Below are positions 30,210-39,460 of a DNA stretch of 64,000 nt, piece by piece. Under the pieces are notes generated by a model, which was given only the letters and a program-made list of their open reading frames with translations, made no database searches and was not told the DNA's origin. The stretch is from Rhodomicrobium vannielii ATCC 17100 (GTDB lineage Bacteria; Pseudomonadota; Alphaproteobacteria; Rhizobiales; Rhodomicrobiaceae): assembly GCF_000166055.1 (NCBI RefSeq), contig NC_014664.1:1928001-1992000 (forward strand). The letters are read 5' to 3'. Position 1 is the first letter of the stretch. Every line of letters begins with the position of its first letter. The position numbers and the translations under genes are program-made.

Positions 30210-31817
30210 TCAGACCACGGGAGCAGCCTTTTGGTGAACGGCAAAGGCCCAGGGCATGAGTTCATCGATTTTGCGCATCGGCCAGCCATTGACGAGGCGT
30301 GAGAGAATGCTGGCGAGCCAGGCCTGTGGATCGACGCCATTGAGTTTGGCCGTTTCAATGAGCGAAGCGACGATTCCCCAATGCTCTGCTCCGCGGTCGT
30401 GGCCGGCGAAGAGTGCGTTTTTCCTGTTCAGAGCCAAGGGCCTGATGGAACGCTCGACGGTGTTGGTGTCCATCTCGATGCGCCCGTCGTTCGCGAACAG
30501 GATGAGGCCGTCCCAATGGTGGAGAGCATAGCGGATGGCCTTGGCCATTTTGGAGCCGCCGGGAACGAGGGAGAGGGTCTTTTCAAACCAGGACTTGAAA
30601 CGATCGAGTAGCGGCATGCTCTTGGCCTGTCGGACCTTGCGGCGCGCTTCGGCGCTCTGGCCACGGATGGTTTCCTCGATTTTGTAAAGCGCTGCGATCT
30701 GCGCGAGCGCGGCGTCGGCGAGCGGCGCGTTGCCGCCCACAGCGATTTCATAGAACCGCCTCCTCAGGTGCGTCCAGCAGAAGGACAGGATGAGCGGTGC
30801 CGACGCTGGCCGGTTGCTCGCGAGGTCCTTGTAGGCGCTATAGCCATCGACCTGCAGGATCCCGCTGAAGCCTGCGAGATGGCTTTTCACATGCTCCGAT
30901 CCGCGGCCTGGCGCATAGCAGTAGACAACGGCGGGCGGATCGGAGCCGCCCCAGGGCCTGTCGTCGCGGGCGTAAGCCCAGAGCTGGCCGAGCTTCACGC
31001 GCTTTCGTCCCGGATCCAGGACGGGGCAGCGCGTCTCGTCGGCGAACAGTTTCGGCGAGGTTTTCAGGATCTCGAACAGGCGCGTCTGAAGCGGCGCCAG
31101 AAGCGCCGCCGCTTTGCCGACCCAGTCAGCGAGCGTGGAGCGATCGAGATCGACGCCCTGGCGGCGATAGATTTGCGCCTGCCGATACAGCGGACAGTGA
31201 TCGGCATATTTCGCGGTCAGAACGTGAGCGACCAGTGCCTCGGTCGGGATGCCGGCCTCGATCAGACGCGTTGGCGCCCGAGCCTGAACCACAGCGCCTT
31301 CGCAGGCCCGGCAGGCATATTTCGGCCGGCGCGTCACGATCACTTTGAACTGGGCCGGGATCACGTCCAGCCGCTCCGAGCGATCCTCGCCCATGACATG
31401 CATGGCACCGCCACAACACGGACAAGCTGTGCTTTCCGGTTCGATGACGATCTCCTCCCGCGGCAGATGGGAGGGCAGCGCCCCGCGATTGACAGAGCGG
31501 GGTCCTTTGCGCGACGCTTTCAGCGTCGCGTTCGAGGTCTCATCCGTGGCACCCGTTTCGGCGATCGCCTGCTCGGTCTCCTCCATGGCGAGGCTCAACT
31601 GATCGGGATCGAGCTTCTCCGATTTGCGGCCGAACTGCGCGCGACGCAGCTGGCGCAGCGTCTCCCACAATCTCGCATTGGCGCCCTGAACGCGGGCCAG
31701 TTCGGCGTCCTTTTCGGCGAGCGCTGCGTCTTTCGCCGACGCTTGTTCCGCCCAGTGCGCCACCAGAGCTTTCAGGACGCCGATATCGTCAGGGAGCTGA
31801 TCCGTAGCTGCAATCAT
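30210..31817 (-). CDS. tnpC: IS66 transposase TnpC (copy 2)
   Basis: 535 aa, with the same amino-acid sequence as the copy 1 transposase (8015-9622), including the CPCCGG zinc motif and the D-D-E residues (FADETRC, QVDGYSAY, NTVERSI). The start is set at the ATG corresponding to MIAATDQLPDD; the frame is open further upstream. An intact gene with an intact element suggests present-day activity. Confidence 0.95.
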   Translation of the reverse strand: MIAATDQLPDDIGVLKALVAHWAEQASAKDAALAEKDAELARVQGANARLWETLRQLRRAQFGRKSEKLDPDQLSLAMEETEQAIAETGATDETSNATLKASRKGPRSVNRGALPSHLPREEIVIEPESTACPCCGGAMHVMGEDRSERLDVIPAQFKVIVTRRPKYACRACEGAVVQARAPTRLIEAGIPTEALVAHVLTAKYADHCPLYRQAQIYRRQGVDLDRSTLADWVGKAAALLAPLQTRLFEILKTSPKLFADETRCPVLDPGRKRVKLGQLWAYARDDRPWGGSDPPAVVYCYAPGRGSEHVKSHLAGFSGILQVDGYSAYKDLASNRPASAPLILSFCWTHLRRRFYEIAVGGNAPLADAALAQIAALYKIEETIRGQSAEARRKVRQAKSMPLLDRFKSWFEKTLSLVPGGSKMAKAIRYALHHWDGLILFANDGRIEMDTNTVERSIRPLALNRKNALFAGHDRGAEHWGIVASLIETAKLNGVDPQAWLASILSRLVNGWPMRKIDELMPWAFAVHQKAAPVV

Positions 31818-31876
31818 GACGCGAACAGCACCATGATTTGCAATCACAATCACGCAAAAACAGAGAGATATCAGGC

Positions 31877-32230
31877 TTATTGCACCGCCTGAGGACGCGC
31901 CCTTCGAACCGCACGGACCCGGGCCCAGTCCAAGCCCTCGAACAAGGCGGACGCTTGCGCAGGCGACAGACGCATGACCCCGTCCTCGATCCTTGGCCAG
32001 CGGAACTTCGCATCCTCGAGCCGCTTGTAGATCAGGATCAGCCCCGAGCCATCCCAGATCAAAATCTTGATCCGGTCCGCCCGCTTGGAGCGGAAGATGA
32101 AGGCAGCGCCGCAAAACGGATCGAGCTTCAAGACCTCCTGAACCGTGGCCGCAAGCCCATCCATGCCTTTCCTGAAATCGACAGGCCGCGTCGCGATGTA
32201 AATCCGAGGTGGAATGGCGCCGAAAATCAC
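31877..32230 (-). CDS. tnpB: IS66 accessory protein TnpB (copy 2)
   Basis: 117 aa, identical in translation to 9682-10035 (IYIATRPVDFRKGMDGLAA, FIFRSKRADRIKIL). Overlaps tnpA by 4 bases. Confidence 0.93.
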   Translation of the reverse strand: MIFGAIPPRIYIATRPVDFRKGMDGLAATVQEVLKLDPFCGAAFIFRSKRADRIKILIWDGSGLILIYKRLEDAKFRWPRIEDGVMRLSPAQASALFEGLDWARVRAVRRARPQAVQ

Positions 32231-32685
32231 CGCCGCCTCATCGAAAGCCCGTCGATAATTGCCAGGATAACCTCGCGGCCGGCCGTCACCGGGATCCGCG
32301 CCCGTCCCCCTGCGAGTTCGAGTTCGATCAGCCCGGATGGCGGTGCCTCTTCTTTATGCTCAGGCTGAGGCGCATCCTTTTTCTCGATCAGCAAAGGGGC
32401 AAACGTCACCGGCTCTGGTTTGGGCGGTCGCGATCTCAGCCCCGCTTCACGGCGCCATTTGAAAAGCTGGCTCGCAGCCACGCCGTGTCGGCGCGCAACC
32501 TCGGAAACGCCGACCCCGTCCTCAAGCGTTTCCTGCACGATCGCCGCCTTCACATCGGACGGCCACGACCGTCGCCGGGCAACGCCGGTGATCACCTCAA
32601 TGCGCTGGAACGTGTCGGCCCGCGCGCACGACGCAAGCTCCGTGATAGGACTACGACCAGGATTAGACATAAGACGATCCCTCAA
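32227..32685 (-). CDS. tnpA: IS66 accessory protein TnpA (copy 2)
   Basis: 152 aa, identical in translation to 10032-10490; the one DNA difference (C at 32437) is silent. Helix-turn-helix SEVARRHGVAASQLFKWRRE. Confidence 0.92.
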   Translation of the reverse strand: MRDRLMSNPGRSPITELASCARADTFQRIEVITGVARRRSWPSDVKAAIVQETLEDGVGVSEVARRHGVAASQLFKWRREAGLRSRPPKPEPVTFAPLLIEKKDAPQPEHKEEAPPSGLIELELAGGRARIPVTAGREVILAIIDGLSMRRR

Positions 32686-32746
32686 TGAACCGTCACACTC
32701 GCAGCCGTTCGTGCAAAATGGAAGGTGAGGTCAGAACGCCGCTTAC

Positions 32747-32754
32747 CGCGCTTC
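32747..32754. repeat. 8-bp target duplication, right copy
   Basis: CGCGCTTC, the same as 30189-30196. Confidence 0.95.
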
Positions 32755-34900
32755 GAAGATCGGAGGTTCTTTGCATCCGCTCCTTCTGCCGACCATTGGC
32801 GAGCGCGTAGGCCGCCCGGAAGAGCGCTTTGGATTCGATTTCGGCGATCTCATCGAGGGCAAGAAACGCATTGTTGTGGATGGCGGCGACAGCTTCGAGC
32901 GCGTTGTCGGTGGCGCGCCAGGTGCGCATGAAGCCATATTGCCCGCCGCCGCCCCAGACGGTGCCGGCGGAGCGAAGGATCGTGGTCTTGCCGGCCGTCG
33001 ACCCGCCTCGGAAATGAATGCCGCCGCCTTCCATGCCGATCGGCTCGAGGAGCGGCGGCGCTAACGCGGCGGCGATCGCAAACATGAGCCGGTCGTTGCC
33101 GCGCGCGTAAGCCGCCACACCGTCTTGCCAGCCTTTCAGGTTGCCGCCTTTTCGGTAGAAATGCTCAACCGGCTTGTGCGGCTGAAAGACGACGGCGCGG
33201 CCTTTGCTGTTCCCGATGGTTTCATCGGGGAGCACAAACACCCCGTCGTGAAACCCGACCTTCGGAACACACAGCGCATAGGATTTGGGCCGATAGCGGA
33301 CGAGCAGCTCCCGGAGCTTCGTCTTCGCTCTTGGCGTGATGTTGAAATCGAGCCCGTGATAGGCGAGGTGCTTGAAAATATCCTCGGAGCTCGTCACGAG
33401 GTCGGTTTTCGGGATGGCGGCCTTGTGCCAGACGGCGTTGCGCGTCTTGATTTCGAGATAGAGGCCCCAGTCCTTGCTGTCGGCGTTGAGCGTGGTGGCG
33501 AGGAACTTCACCTCGGAGCAGAGCCAATCCCACTCATCCTCCTCCTCGCCGTCCTCACCCTTCACGATGCGGCTCAAGAATTCGAGGCCTCGGCCGTTCT
33601 CCTGCCAGCGAAACCCGAAAGGCAGATCTTCCCAGGGCTCGGCTTGAGCCAGCGCCTCGCGCACGGCATCGAGCCCATCGCTTACGAGAAGGTCATTCCA
33701 ATCCTGCCATTTGCCGTTCGGCTTCGGCCGCGCCGGCGGATAGGTGATGGCGGCCGAGACTTTTCTTTTGCGATCGGCGGTGGCTGCATCCTCGGCATAG
33801 TCTTCGCCCGCCTTGCCCTTGCCCTTGCCGGCGCCGCGGCCCCGGTCGCCGGCTATCAGCACGCTTTTTACACTTGGCGGCGCCACCACGTTTTTCAGAT
33901 TGGCGCCGCTAATGGCGGAGGCAACAAAGGGGCGGCCCGCCATGAAACAGACAAGCGCGTTTTCAGGCCCCTCGGCCTTCACAAGCTCGCCGCCTTCTTG
34001 CGGCGTGCCAAACCAGATGGCTCCGCCCCCATACTCGCCATAGGCCTTTTTCGGGCTTGCGATCTTGGCCTTGCCGCCATCCTCGCCGAGATAGAGGCGG
34101 TGAAGGGTCTTGAGTTCGCCATCATAGGCGTCCGAGACCCGGAACAGGATCGCTGGATAATATCCGTCGCGCTCACTGCACCAAAGACGGGGATGAAAGC
34201 GGATCGCCGTCTGAAAGAGCGGCCAATCGAGCACAATGCCGCGATGCTGCTCGAGATAGGTCTGAGCAAGCGTGCCGGCGACGGCTTTGGCCTCGCTCCA
34301 GAGCTGGAATGCGCGCTGGCGTCTTTTCTCGATGTCGTCATCGGCTGCATCAAGGACCGGTCGCCCGGTCGGCCCACCGGTAGCAGCATCGGCGCTTTCA
34401 TCGTGGGCATCGGACAAATCGTCAGCGGCTTCTGCCTCAGCCCTATTTTGTGAGGCGCGTTCAGCGGGCTGCTGCTGGCTGATTTTGCGGCGTGTTTTTC
34501 GCTCGTGCTTCGGCGCTTCGTAAGCGCGGCCGAGAAACTCCGTCTCGATCAGATCGAGGGCTTCCTGAAAGGACAGTCCCCTCATGCGCTCGACGGCATG
34601 AAGGATGTCGCCACCGGCGCACTGGCTGCAGAACCATGCCTTCTTTCGCGTGTCCCATCGCCAGGACGGGTTCTTGTCGTCGTGGCCCGGAAACGGGCAG
34701 TGGATATGCGTTTGACGCCGTGCCGGTGGCCAGGCAATGCCGATCCAGCGCAGGATATCGAGCTCCCGGCCGGCGAGGTCGGCTTTTACGGACTCCCATC
34801 CGCCTGATGACGCCATACCTGATGTCTCGCTTGGCGATGTCTTGTTTGGCGACGTGTCGCCGTCGCGGGCTTTAGCCTTGCCGCCCGATCCCCGTTTCAT
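32747..34900 (-). pseudogene. CHC2/DUF927 primase-like gene, 5' part (split by IS66)
   Basis: 718 codons from the ATG at 34900 to the IS insertion point. The order is a CHC2-type zinc finger (HCPFPGHDDKNPSW...WFCSQCAGGDILHAVERMRG, ~46-90), a Toprim-like central region (LVKAEGPENALVCFMAG; VLIAGDRGRGAGKG) and the start of DUF927 with a P-loop-like GGSTAGKTTILRSAG. Joined with 29274-30188 the intact protein would have 1022 aa, a primase-helicase of mobile elements. The IS disrupts it within DUF927, between the P-loop and the MSTGE segment. The gene lies 67 bases downstream of an HTH gene and may be co-transcribed with it. Confidence 0.9.
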
Positions 34901-34967
34901 GCGACATCCTTTGCTTCCCTGCTTGCATGCGAGCCGCGCCTGGCTCGGGCCTATCGCAATGCCGCGC

Positions 34968-35285
34968 TCATCCGGCTGATCTGCACTTGGGGTGCTTCGC
35001 ATCGCCCTCGATGGCGCGCCCGCAGAGCGGGCAGGCGGTCTCCATCACGAAGGGCCTTTCGCGCGTGGCGCGGTGCGCCCGAAAGTCCTGGATGGTGAGG
35101 AGGCCTTCGGAGGCCGAGATCAGCCGGAGGAGGGTTGCGAGCGTGGCTTTTCTCTCCGGCTCCCTCCCATCCTGGGGGATGAGCCGCGATAACATCGCGG
35201 GCGTGACGCCTGCACGCTTCGCGAAACTCGTGCGGGTATGTCCCGTTAATTGCAAAACGCTCTGGAATTTGTTCGCCAAGTTCAT
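34968..35285 (-). CDS. Small HTH protein with C-terminal zinc-ribbon-like motif
   Basis: 105 aa. An N-terminal Cro/C1-like helix-turn-helix (RTSFAKRAGVTPAMLSRLIP, ~18-37) is followed by a linker and a CPLCGRAIEGDAKHPKC segment (~84-100) with a CxxC pair and a later Cys that could bind zinc. It is divergent from the regulator at 35347/35416, with about 60-130 bases between them, and is the first gene of the leftward transcript leading into the primase-like gene. A role as a repressor of the replication block is inferred. Confidence 0.75.
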   Translation of the reverse strand: MNLANKFQSVLQLTGHTRTSFAKRAGVTPAMLSRLIPQDGREPERKATLATLLRLISASEGLLTIQDFRAHRATRERPFVMETACPLCGRAIEGDAKHPKCRSAG

Positions 35286-35415
35286 GCGTGCCCGCGCCCC
35301 CCTGACAAGTTTTGCCTTTGACTTGCCGATTGTTGCCTGTTAGACAATGCTCAGCCAAGGTCTTTTTTTGGACAAACTCTGGATTGCCACCAAGAAAGAT
35401 GGCAAGAAGCCCTCC

Positions 35416-35967
35416 ATGGCAATCAATCGAATCCGGCAACTGAGACTTGAACGCGGCTTGTCGCTGACCGAGCTCGCAAAAAAAATCGGCATCTCGGAGA
35501 GTCATTTATCGCGGGTCGAAGCGGGCGCGCGGGGGCTGCATCTCTCCAAAATGGAGGCGCTCGCCGGCGCGTTGGGCGTGCCTGTGACCGAAATTCTCTC
35601 GGTTCAGAGCTTGAGCTACATGGCCGACCTTGCGCCCTATATCCCGCCCAAAGGCTCGGCCATCGAAAAGGCGCTGACATCTTCGACGCAAAAGATGTTC
35701 AAGGTTCTGTCAAACGTGATGAGCGAGCTTGGCATCACCGAGGGCGATCCGATCATCGCGGATATGGACCCTAAGGGATTGCAGAAATTGGAGCTTGGCC
35801 AGTTGGTGATCGCCCAAATCTTTACCAATAACTCCGTAGAAGGCGTTTTGCTGTTGCGGCAATACATCGGGCCGCACCTTTTGATTACCAACAGCGACGA
35901 TCAAAATGCCATGCCCATTCATAGGCTTAGGGCAAAAGCGACCGTGATCGGCCGCGTCCTTCTTTGA
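35416..35967 (+). CDS. XRE-family regulator with C-terminal sensor domain
   Basis: 183 aa from the ATG at 35416 (MAINRIRQLRLERGLSLTEL), where the HTH domain of this family normally begins; an ATG at 35347 would add 23 residues. HTH is at about 5-58 (ISESHLSRVEAGARGLHLSK). The C-terminal half (~120-183) contains LGQLVIAQIFTNNSVEGVLL and LRAKATVIGRVLL, resembling the C-terminal part of phage-type repressors, but I see no LexA-type Ser/Lys catalytic signature. It probably controls the divergent transcripts of this replication/maintenance block. Confidence 0.8.
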   Translation: MAINRIRQLRLERGLSLTELAKKIGISESHLSRVEAGARGLHLSKMEALAGALGVPVTEILSVQSLSYMADLAPYIPPKGSAIEKALTSSTQKMFKVLSNVMSELGITEGDPIIADMDPKGLQKLELGQLVIAQIFTNNSVEGVLLLRQYIGPHLLITNSDDQNAMPIHRLRAKATVIGRVLL

Positions 35968-36069
35968 AGAGTTCCGCCCACATTCTTCGAACTGCATCGG
36001 ATCTCAGATTGCAGTTTCAATTTGAATGAAGAAGTCTAAGTCTAGGGCAACGAAGCGGAAAAGCGGCCT

Positions 36070-36468
36070 ATGAGACTTGCGCGTGCATGGGCGTCGGCTT
36101 TGGCGGCCGAGGGGCAAAGCGGTCTCGATGACGATCTGATCGCGCTTGATCGCAGTCATGCCAGGTCTGGCTCCGATCCCTCCCACCAGGTCTACGAAGT
36201 TCGCTCTCGCGTTCTGTCCGACAGCGGCGTGTTTCCTGGCGATCTCCTGACCTTGCGCCTTCTTGATGAGGGTGAGACGCCTGCGGTGGTTTCCTTCGCG
36301 GCGGTCACCGTCGGATCACCGCCCAGACAGCTCTTGTTGTTGCGGCTGTTCGTGCCGCCCCGGCAACTCACCATCAACACCGGCTGTCTCGATCTGCCGC
36401 CGCTGGTTCTTGGCCGCCATGTCCGGCTTATTGCCGCTGCCCCCTGGGCTCAGCCATCCGCCAGGTAA
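36070..36468 (+). CDS. Hypothetical protein
   Basis: 132 aa, no signal peptide or membrane helix. The middle region (VYEVRSRVLSDSGVFPGDLL, TLRLLDEGETPAVVSFAAVT, then LLLLRLFVPPRQLTINTG) reads as an alternating beta-rich fold, similar in texture to the peptidase/sensor part of the preceding regulator. It lies 102 bases after that regulator on the same strand. No family recognised. Confidence 0.55.
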   Translation: MRLARAWASALAAEGQSGLDDDLIALDRSHARSGSDPSHQVYEVRSRVLSDSGVFPGDLLTLRLLDEGETPAVVSFAAVTVGSPPRQLLLLRLFVPPRQLTINTGCLDLPPLVLGRHVRLIAAAPWAQPSAR

Positions 36469-36649
36469 TTTTCCCCAGCTTGTTCGTCGCGCCTTATCCC
36501 AAACAGCGTCTTTTGCTTGAGGCGAATTTTGCCATAGTTGCCCTATTTTGGACGACTTTTATTTTTTGCTTTTTAGACAATATTGGGCAAGCCTTGAGCG
36601 TATCAGGCAGTTGGCTTCTTGCTTCGTACCGTGTCTTGGGGTTGCCAGC

Positions 36650-37261
36650 ATGATAGGCAGAGTTTCTGCTTCCAAGGGACGCGTTTCGCCCGAAGGCGCG
36701 CGACAAACGCCGTCAATCACATGTGTAAAGGCGGCGAGCGATCACGTCCCTCGTCCAGCCTCGACAGAAGGCGGCTGCGTTGCGTGCCGAAAGCAGCCGG
36801 CAATCGCCCTTCATGCATTGAAAATCCGAATACCCTCGCGAAAACCGGTCTGGGCCTTGCCACTGTGCCGCGTTTGCCTGAACCTGGCTTCGCCGCTTGG
36901 GCCGGTGGCTGAATTGCTGTGGCTTCAGTCTATCGGCGTGGATGCCCTCGCGGTTGCTTCTGCAGGGCACAAGCCCCCGGTGCGCGGCAAGCCCAGGAGA
37001 CGAGCCCGCGTCAAGCCACCAAGCGACGTACCAGAACCCGGCACTTCGGACGAATTCGAACGGATCCATGCGGCGGCTGTGGCTGTCTTTGGGCGAGCCT
37101 ATCCGGCTACGGCGTCCGGCCAGGCGCTTTACTGGGATGAGCTGATTACGTCCTTTGCGCGGGCGCATGGCGCAGACCTCACCGCAAAAGTCTTCGGCGT
37201 CGAGGTGCGCACGGGACGAGAGCTTTTGTTTCCCGCAACCACAGCTCCTTCAGATGGATGA
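36650..37261 (+). CDS. Hypothetical protein with paired CxxC motifs
   Basis: 203 aa from the ATG at 36650; the frame is open for 34 codons upstream. Two CxxC pairs (GGCVACRKQP ~40 and PLCRVCLNLA ~71) could form one zinc site. A basic Pro/Arg-rich linker follows, and a C-terminal helical part contains EFERIHAAAVAVFGR and LYWDELITSFARAHG. Domain and function are not recognised. The region upstream (36530-36590) is AT-rich and shares short motifs with the 35340-35400 control region. Confidence 0.5.
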   Translation: MIGRVSASKGRVSPEGARQTPSITCVKAASDHVPRPASTEGGCVACRKQPAIALHALKIRIPSRKPVWALPLCRVCLNLASPLGPVAELLWLQSIGVDALAVASAGHKPPVRGKPRRRARVKPPSDVPEPGTSDEFERIHAAAVAVFGRAYPATASGQALYWDELITSFARAHGADLTAKVFGVEVRTGRELLFPATTAPSDG

Positions 37262-37435
37262 CCCTACAAGTTACGAGCGATAGTTCACCGGACCTCCCGC
37301 GCGCGGGTGCTCCCTTCGATGAAGCAGTGTTGTCCTAAGCCTGCAGAAGGTATCAACTTGAAGTAATTGCCTTTAGGAATTCCGATCTCCGTCACTGCGA
37401 GATTGTAGGCAAACGACAAGGGAGGGGTGAGGCTA

Positions 37436-37696
37436 GTGAATACTGCGTTCTTGCTCATGGCTCAATACAACGGCCAGGCTATCATCCCTATAGAAACTGT
37501 TTGCCGCGATTATTTTTCGCACCTCACACTCCCCAAATTCCTGCGCAAGGTCGGTGCTGGCGAAATAGATTTGCCTGTGGTACGGATTGAGGCGAGTCAG
37601 AAAAGCGCCAAGGGTGTCCATTTAATGGACCTTGCCACCTACTTGGACAAACGTCGAGCCGCAGCTTTCCGGGAGGCAAACAACCTCTCTTCGTGA
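37436..37696 (+). CDS. PrtN-like (pyocin activator) small protein
   Basis: 86 aa from GTG at 37436, giving the family start (V/M)NTAFLLMAQYNGQA. A Shine-Dalgarno GGAGG lies about 10 bases upstream. The series PIETVCRDYFSHL, LPKFLRKVGAGEIDLPVVRI and KGVHLMDLATYLDKRR is the PrtN/pyocin-activator signature. PrtN activates pyocin genes in Pseudomonas; relatives on integrative elements are thought to act as small transcription activators or excisionase-like factors. The target here is unknown. Confidence 0.8.
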   Translation: MNTAFLLMAQYNGQAIIPIETVCRDYFSHLTLPKFLRKVGAGEIDLPVVRIEASQKSAKGVHLMDLATYLDKRRAAAFREANNLSS

Positions 37697-37783
37697 TGCC
37701 TCTGCCTTTGGAGACGAACATGGGACAAGACTCGGGTGAGACGCGCGCTAATTTCGCAAATGCGTCGATTGATACGAATCGTT

Positions 37784-37804
37784 GTATATGGAGTTGACAT
37801 ATAC
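37784..37804 (+). promoter_or_regulatory. Perfect dyad before abiEi (operator candidate)
   Basis: GTATATG, 7 bases, CATATAC: a perfect 7-7-7 inverted repeat ending 13 bases before the ATG at 37818. It contains TTGACA (37794-37799), a consensus -35 box. AbiEi antitoxins are known to bind inverted repeats in their own promoter, so this is the likely autoregulatory site. Confidence 0.6.
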
Positions 37805-37817
37805 TCCTTTTCATATC

Positions 37818-38474
37818 ATGCTCGCGGCTGTGAACACTCGCTATCCAACTCAACAAGATCGCGCCATTGCTCTCCTCGCCGAGCGGGGTATGGCCAAGCT
37901 TTCCGAGTTTACGGCAAGCGGCATCACTGCGGCCACCATATCCCGCATGAAAGAACGCGGCCTTATCCTTCAGCTCAGCCGTGGCCTTTACCAACTCCCC
38001 GATGCTCCTCTTGACGGAAACCACTCTCTTGCGGAAGCAGCGAAGCGCGTGCCTAAAGGAGTGATTTGCCTCGTGTCGGCGCTTGCCTATCATGAGTTGA
38101 CCGATACGATACCGCGCCTCGTTTGGATCGCAATCGGCGCTAGGCAGAAGAAGCCCGTGGTCAAAACGCCGCCGCTTAATATCGTGCGCTTTGGACAGAT
38201 GGTCTTCTCCACCGGCATCGAGGAACACATGATCGAAGGCGTTAGAGTGCGCATCTATAGCCCCGCCAAAACCGTCGTTGATCTTTTCCGTTACCGCCAG
38301 CGCGAAGGCAGACGCTATAAGAGTAGTCCAGGCATCAACCCCGTGCTGGAAGGCATGCGCGAAGCATTGCGGCAGCGGAAGGCGACGCCGGCCGATATCG
38401 CACGCTACGCCATGGAAGCAGGGGTTTGGAGCAATCTGCGCCCTTATCTTGAAGCGATGACTTCACATGCCTAA
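37818..38474 (+). CDS. abiEi: AbiEi-family antitoxin / autorepressor
   Basis: 218 aa from the ATG at 37818; a few codons could be added or removed. An N-terminal winged HTH (~18-60: AKLSEFTASGITAATISRMK then LQLSRGLYQLPD) is followed by the AbiEi antitoxin domain (EAAKRVPKGVICLVSALAYH, VRIYSPAKTVVDLFRYRQ). It is the antitoxin partner of a type IV toxin-antitoxin pair and represses its own promoter. It overlaps the toxin gene by 8 bases. AbiE systems give phage resistance and stabilise mobile elements; this one sits next to an element boundary. Confidence 0.88.
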   Translation: MLAAVNTRYPTQQDRAIALLAERGMAKLSEFTASGITAATISRMKERGLILQLSRGLYQLPDAPLDGNHSLAEAAKRVPKGVICLVSALAYHELTDTIPRLVWIAIGARQKKPVVKTPPLNIVRFGQMVFSTGIEEHMIEGVRVRIYSPAKTVVDLFRYRQREGRRYKSSPGINPVLEGMREALRQRKATPADIARYAMEAGVWSNLRPYLEAMTSHA

Positions 38475-39342
38475 CATTGCTGCCTCTGTTCGCGCTCGCC
38501 TTCGTAACGTCGCGGCCACGCGCAATGAACCCGTCGAATTGCTGTTGACGCGGTATGTGTTGGAGCGCCTTCTCTACCGGCTCAGCACCACCGAACATCG
38601 CAAGCGCTTCGTCCTAAAAGGCGCAATGCTGATGAGGATGTGGTTCGACATGCCATTTCGGCCAACGCGCGACTTGGATCTTCTTGGCTTTGGTGATCCA
38701 GATCCAGAAGCGATGCTCGCTATTTTCAGAGGCATATGCTCGATTCAGCTTGATGATGGCGTCGAATTCGACGCTGAGGGTTTACGCATCCACCGCATCC
38801 GCGAGGACAACGAGTATGGGGGTCTGCGGCTCAAAACAATCGCGACGCTTGCAGGAGCGCGGATTGCCGTTACCATCGACGTCGGTTTTGGTGATGCCGT
38901 CGAACCTGAAATCACCGATGTCGAACTGCCTGTGCTACTCGACCTGCCGCCTCCACGTCTTTACGCCTATCCGCGAGAAACGGTGATCGCCGAAAAGTTT
39001 CAGGCGATGGTCAATCTCGGCCGCGCCAACAGCCGCATGAAGGACTTTTATGATATTTGGCAGCTTTCAATTGCTTACGACTTTCATGGCGAAAGCCTGC
39101 CGCGAGCCATCGCTGCAACATTTGCACGGCGCAACACGCCAGTTCCTTCGGAAAGCCCCGACGCGTTGACGGCGGCGTTCGCCGAGGACCTTGTCAAACA
39201 ACAACAATGGAACTCGTTTTTGCAGGACATCGACGCGCCGTTTGTGCCTCTCGCAGAAATCCTTGCAGCTTTGAACTCTTTTCTTATGCCTCATGCGGAA
39301 GCCGCTCGGACGATAGCGGCTTCAAAGGGGCTGCCTTCCTAA
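38467..39342 (+). CDS. abiEii: AbiEii-family nucleotidyltransferase toxin
   Basis: 291 aa. The nucleotidyltransferase core KGAMLMRMW...RPTRDLDLLG (~51-74) includes the DxD metal-binding pair. Later conserved segments are IAVTIDVGFGD (~137) and ETVIAEKFQAMVNLGRANSR then KDFYDIWQL (~174-200), typical of AbiEii/Gepii. The toxin is thought to transfer nucleotides to RNA, such as tRNA acceptor ends in characterised homologs. Translational coupling to abiEi by overlap fits balanced expression. The frame is intact. Confidence 0.9.
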   Translation: MPNIAASVRARLRNVAATRNEPVELLLTRYVLERLLYRLSTTEHRKRFVLKGAMLMRMWFDMPFRPTRDLDLLGFGDPDPEAMLAIFRGICSIQLDDGVEFDAEGLRIHRIREDNEYGGLRLKTIATLAGARIAVTIDVGFGDAVEPEITDVELPVLLDLPPPRLYAYPRETVIAEKFQAMVNLGRANSRMKDFYDIWQLSIAYDFHGESLPRAIAATFARRNTPVPSESPDALTAAFAEDLVKQQQWNSFLQDIDAPFVPLAEILAALNSFLMPHAEAARTIAASKGLPS

Positions 39343-39460
39343 ATCCGACCAATGTGCGGGTGCTGATCGCCACGAAGCCAGTGACTTCCGCAATTCAATT
39401 GCGGACGAACCGGCGTATGCCTTCTGGTCAAGTGGGAACTGTTGCCAAGAGCTACTGGGG

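Larger units (their letters stand above)
30197..32746 (-). mobile_element. IS66-family insertion sequence, copy 2 (2550 bp)
   Basis: This has the same length and ends (GTAAGCGG ... CGCTTAC) as copy 1 at 8002-10551, and the same orientation. Only one base difference was noticed (32437 C versus 10242 G). Flanking 8-bp duplication CGCGCTTC is intact, proving a simple insertion, and the insertion splits a DUF927 primase-like gene. The near identity with copy 1 shows that one copy arose recently from the other or from a common source. Confidence 0.97.
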
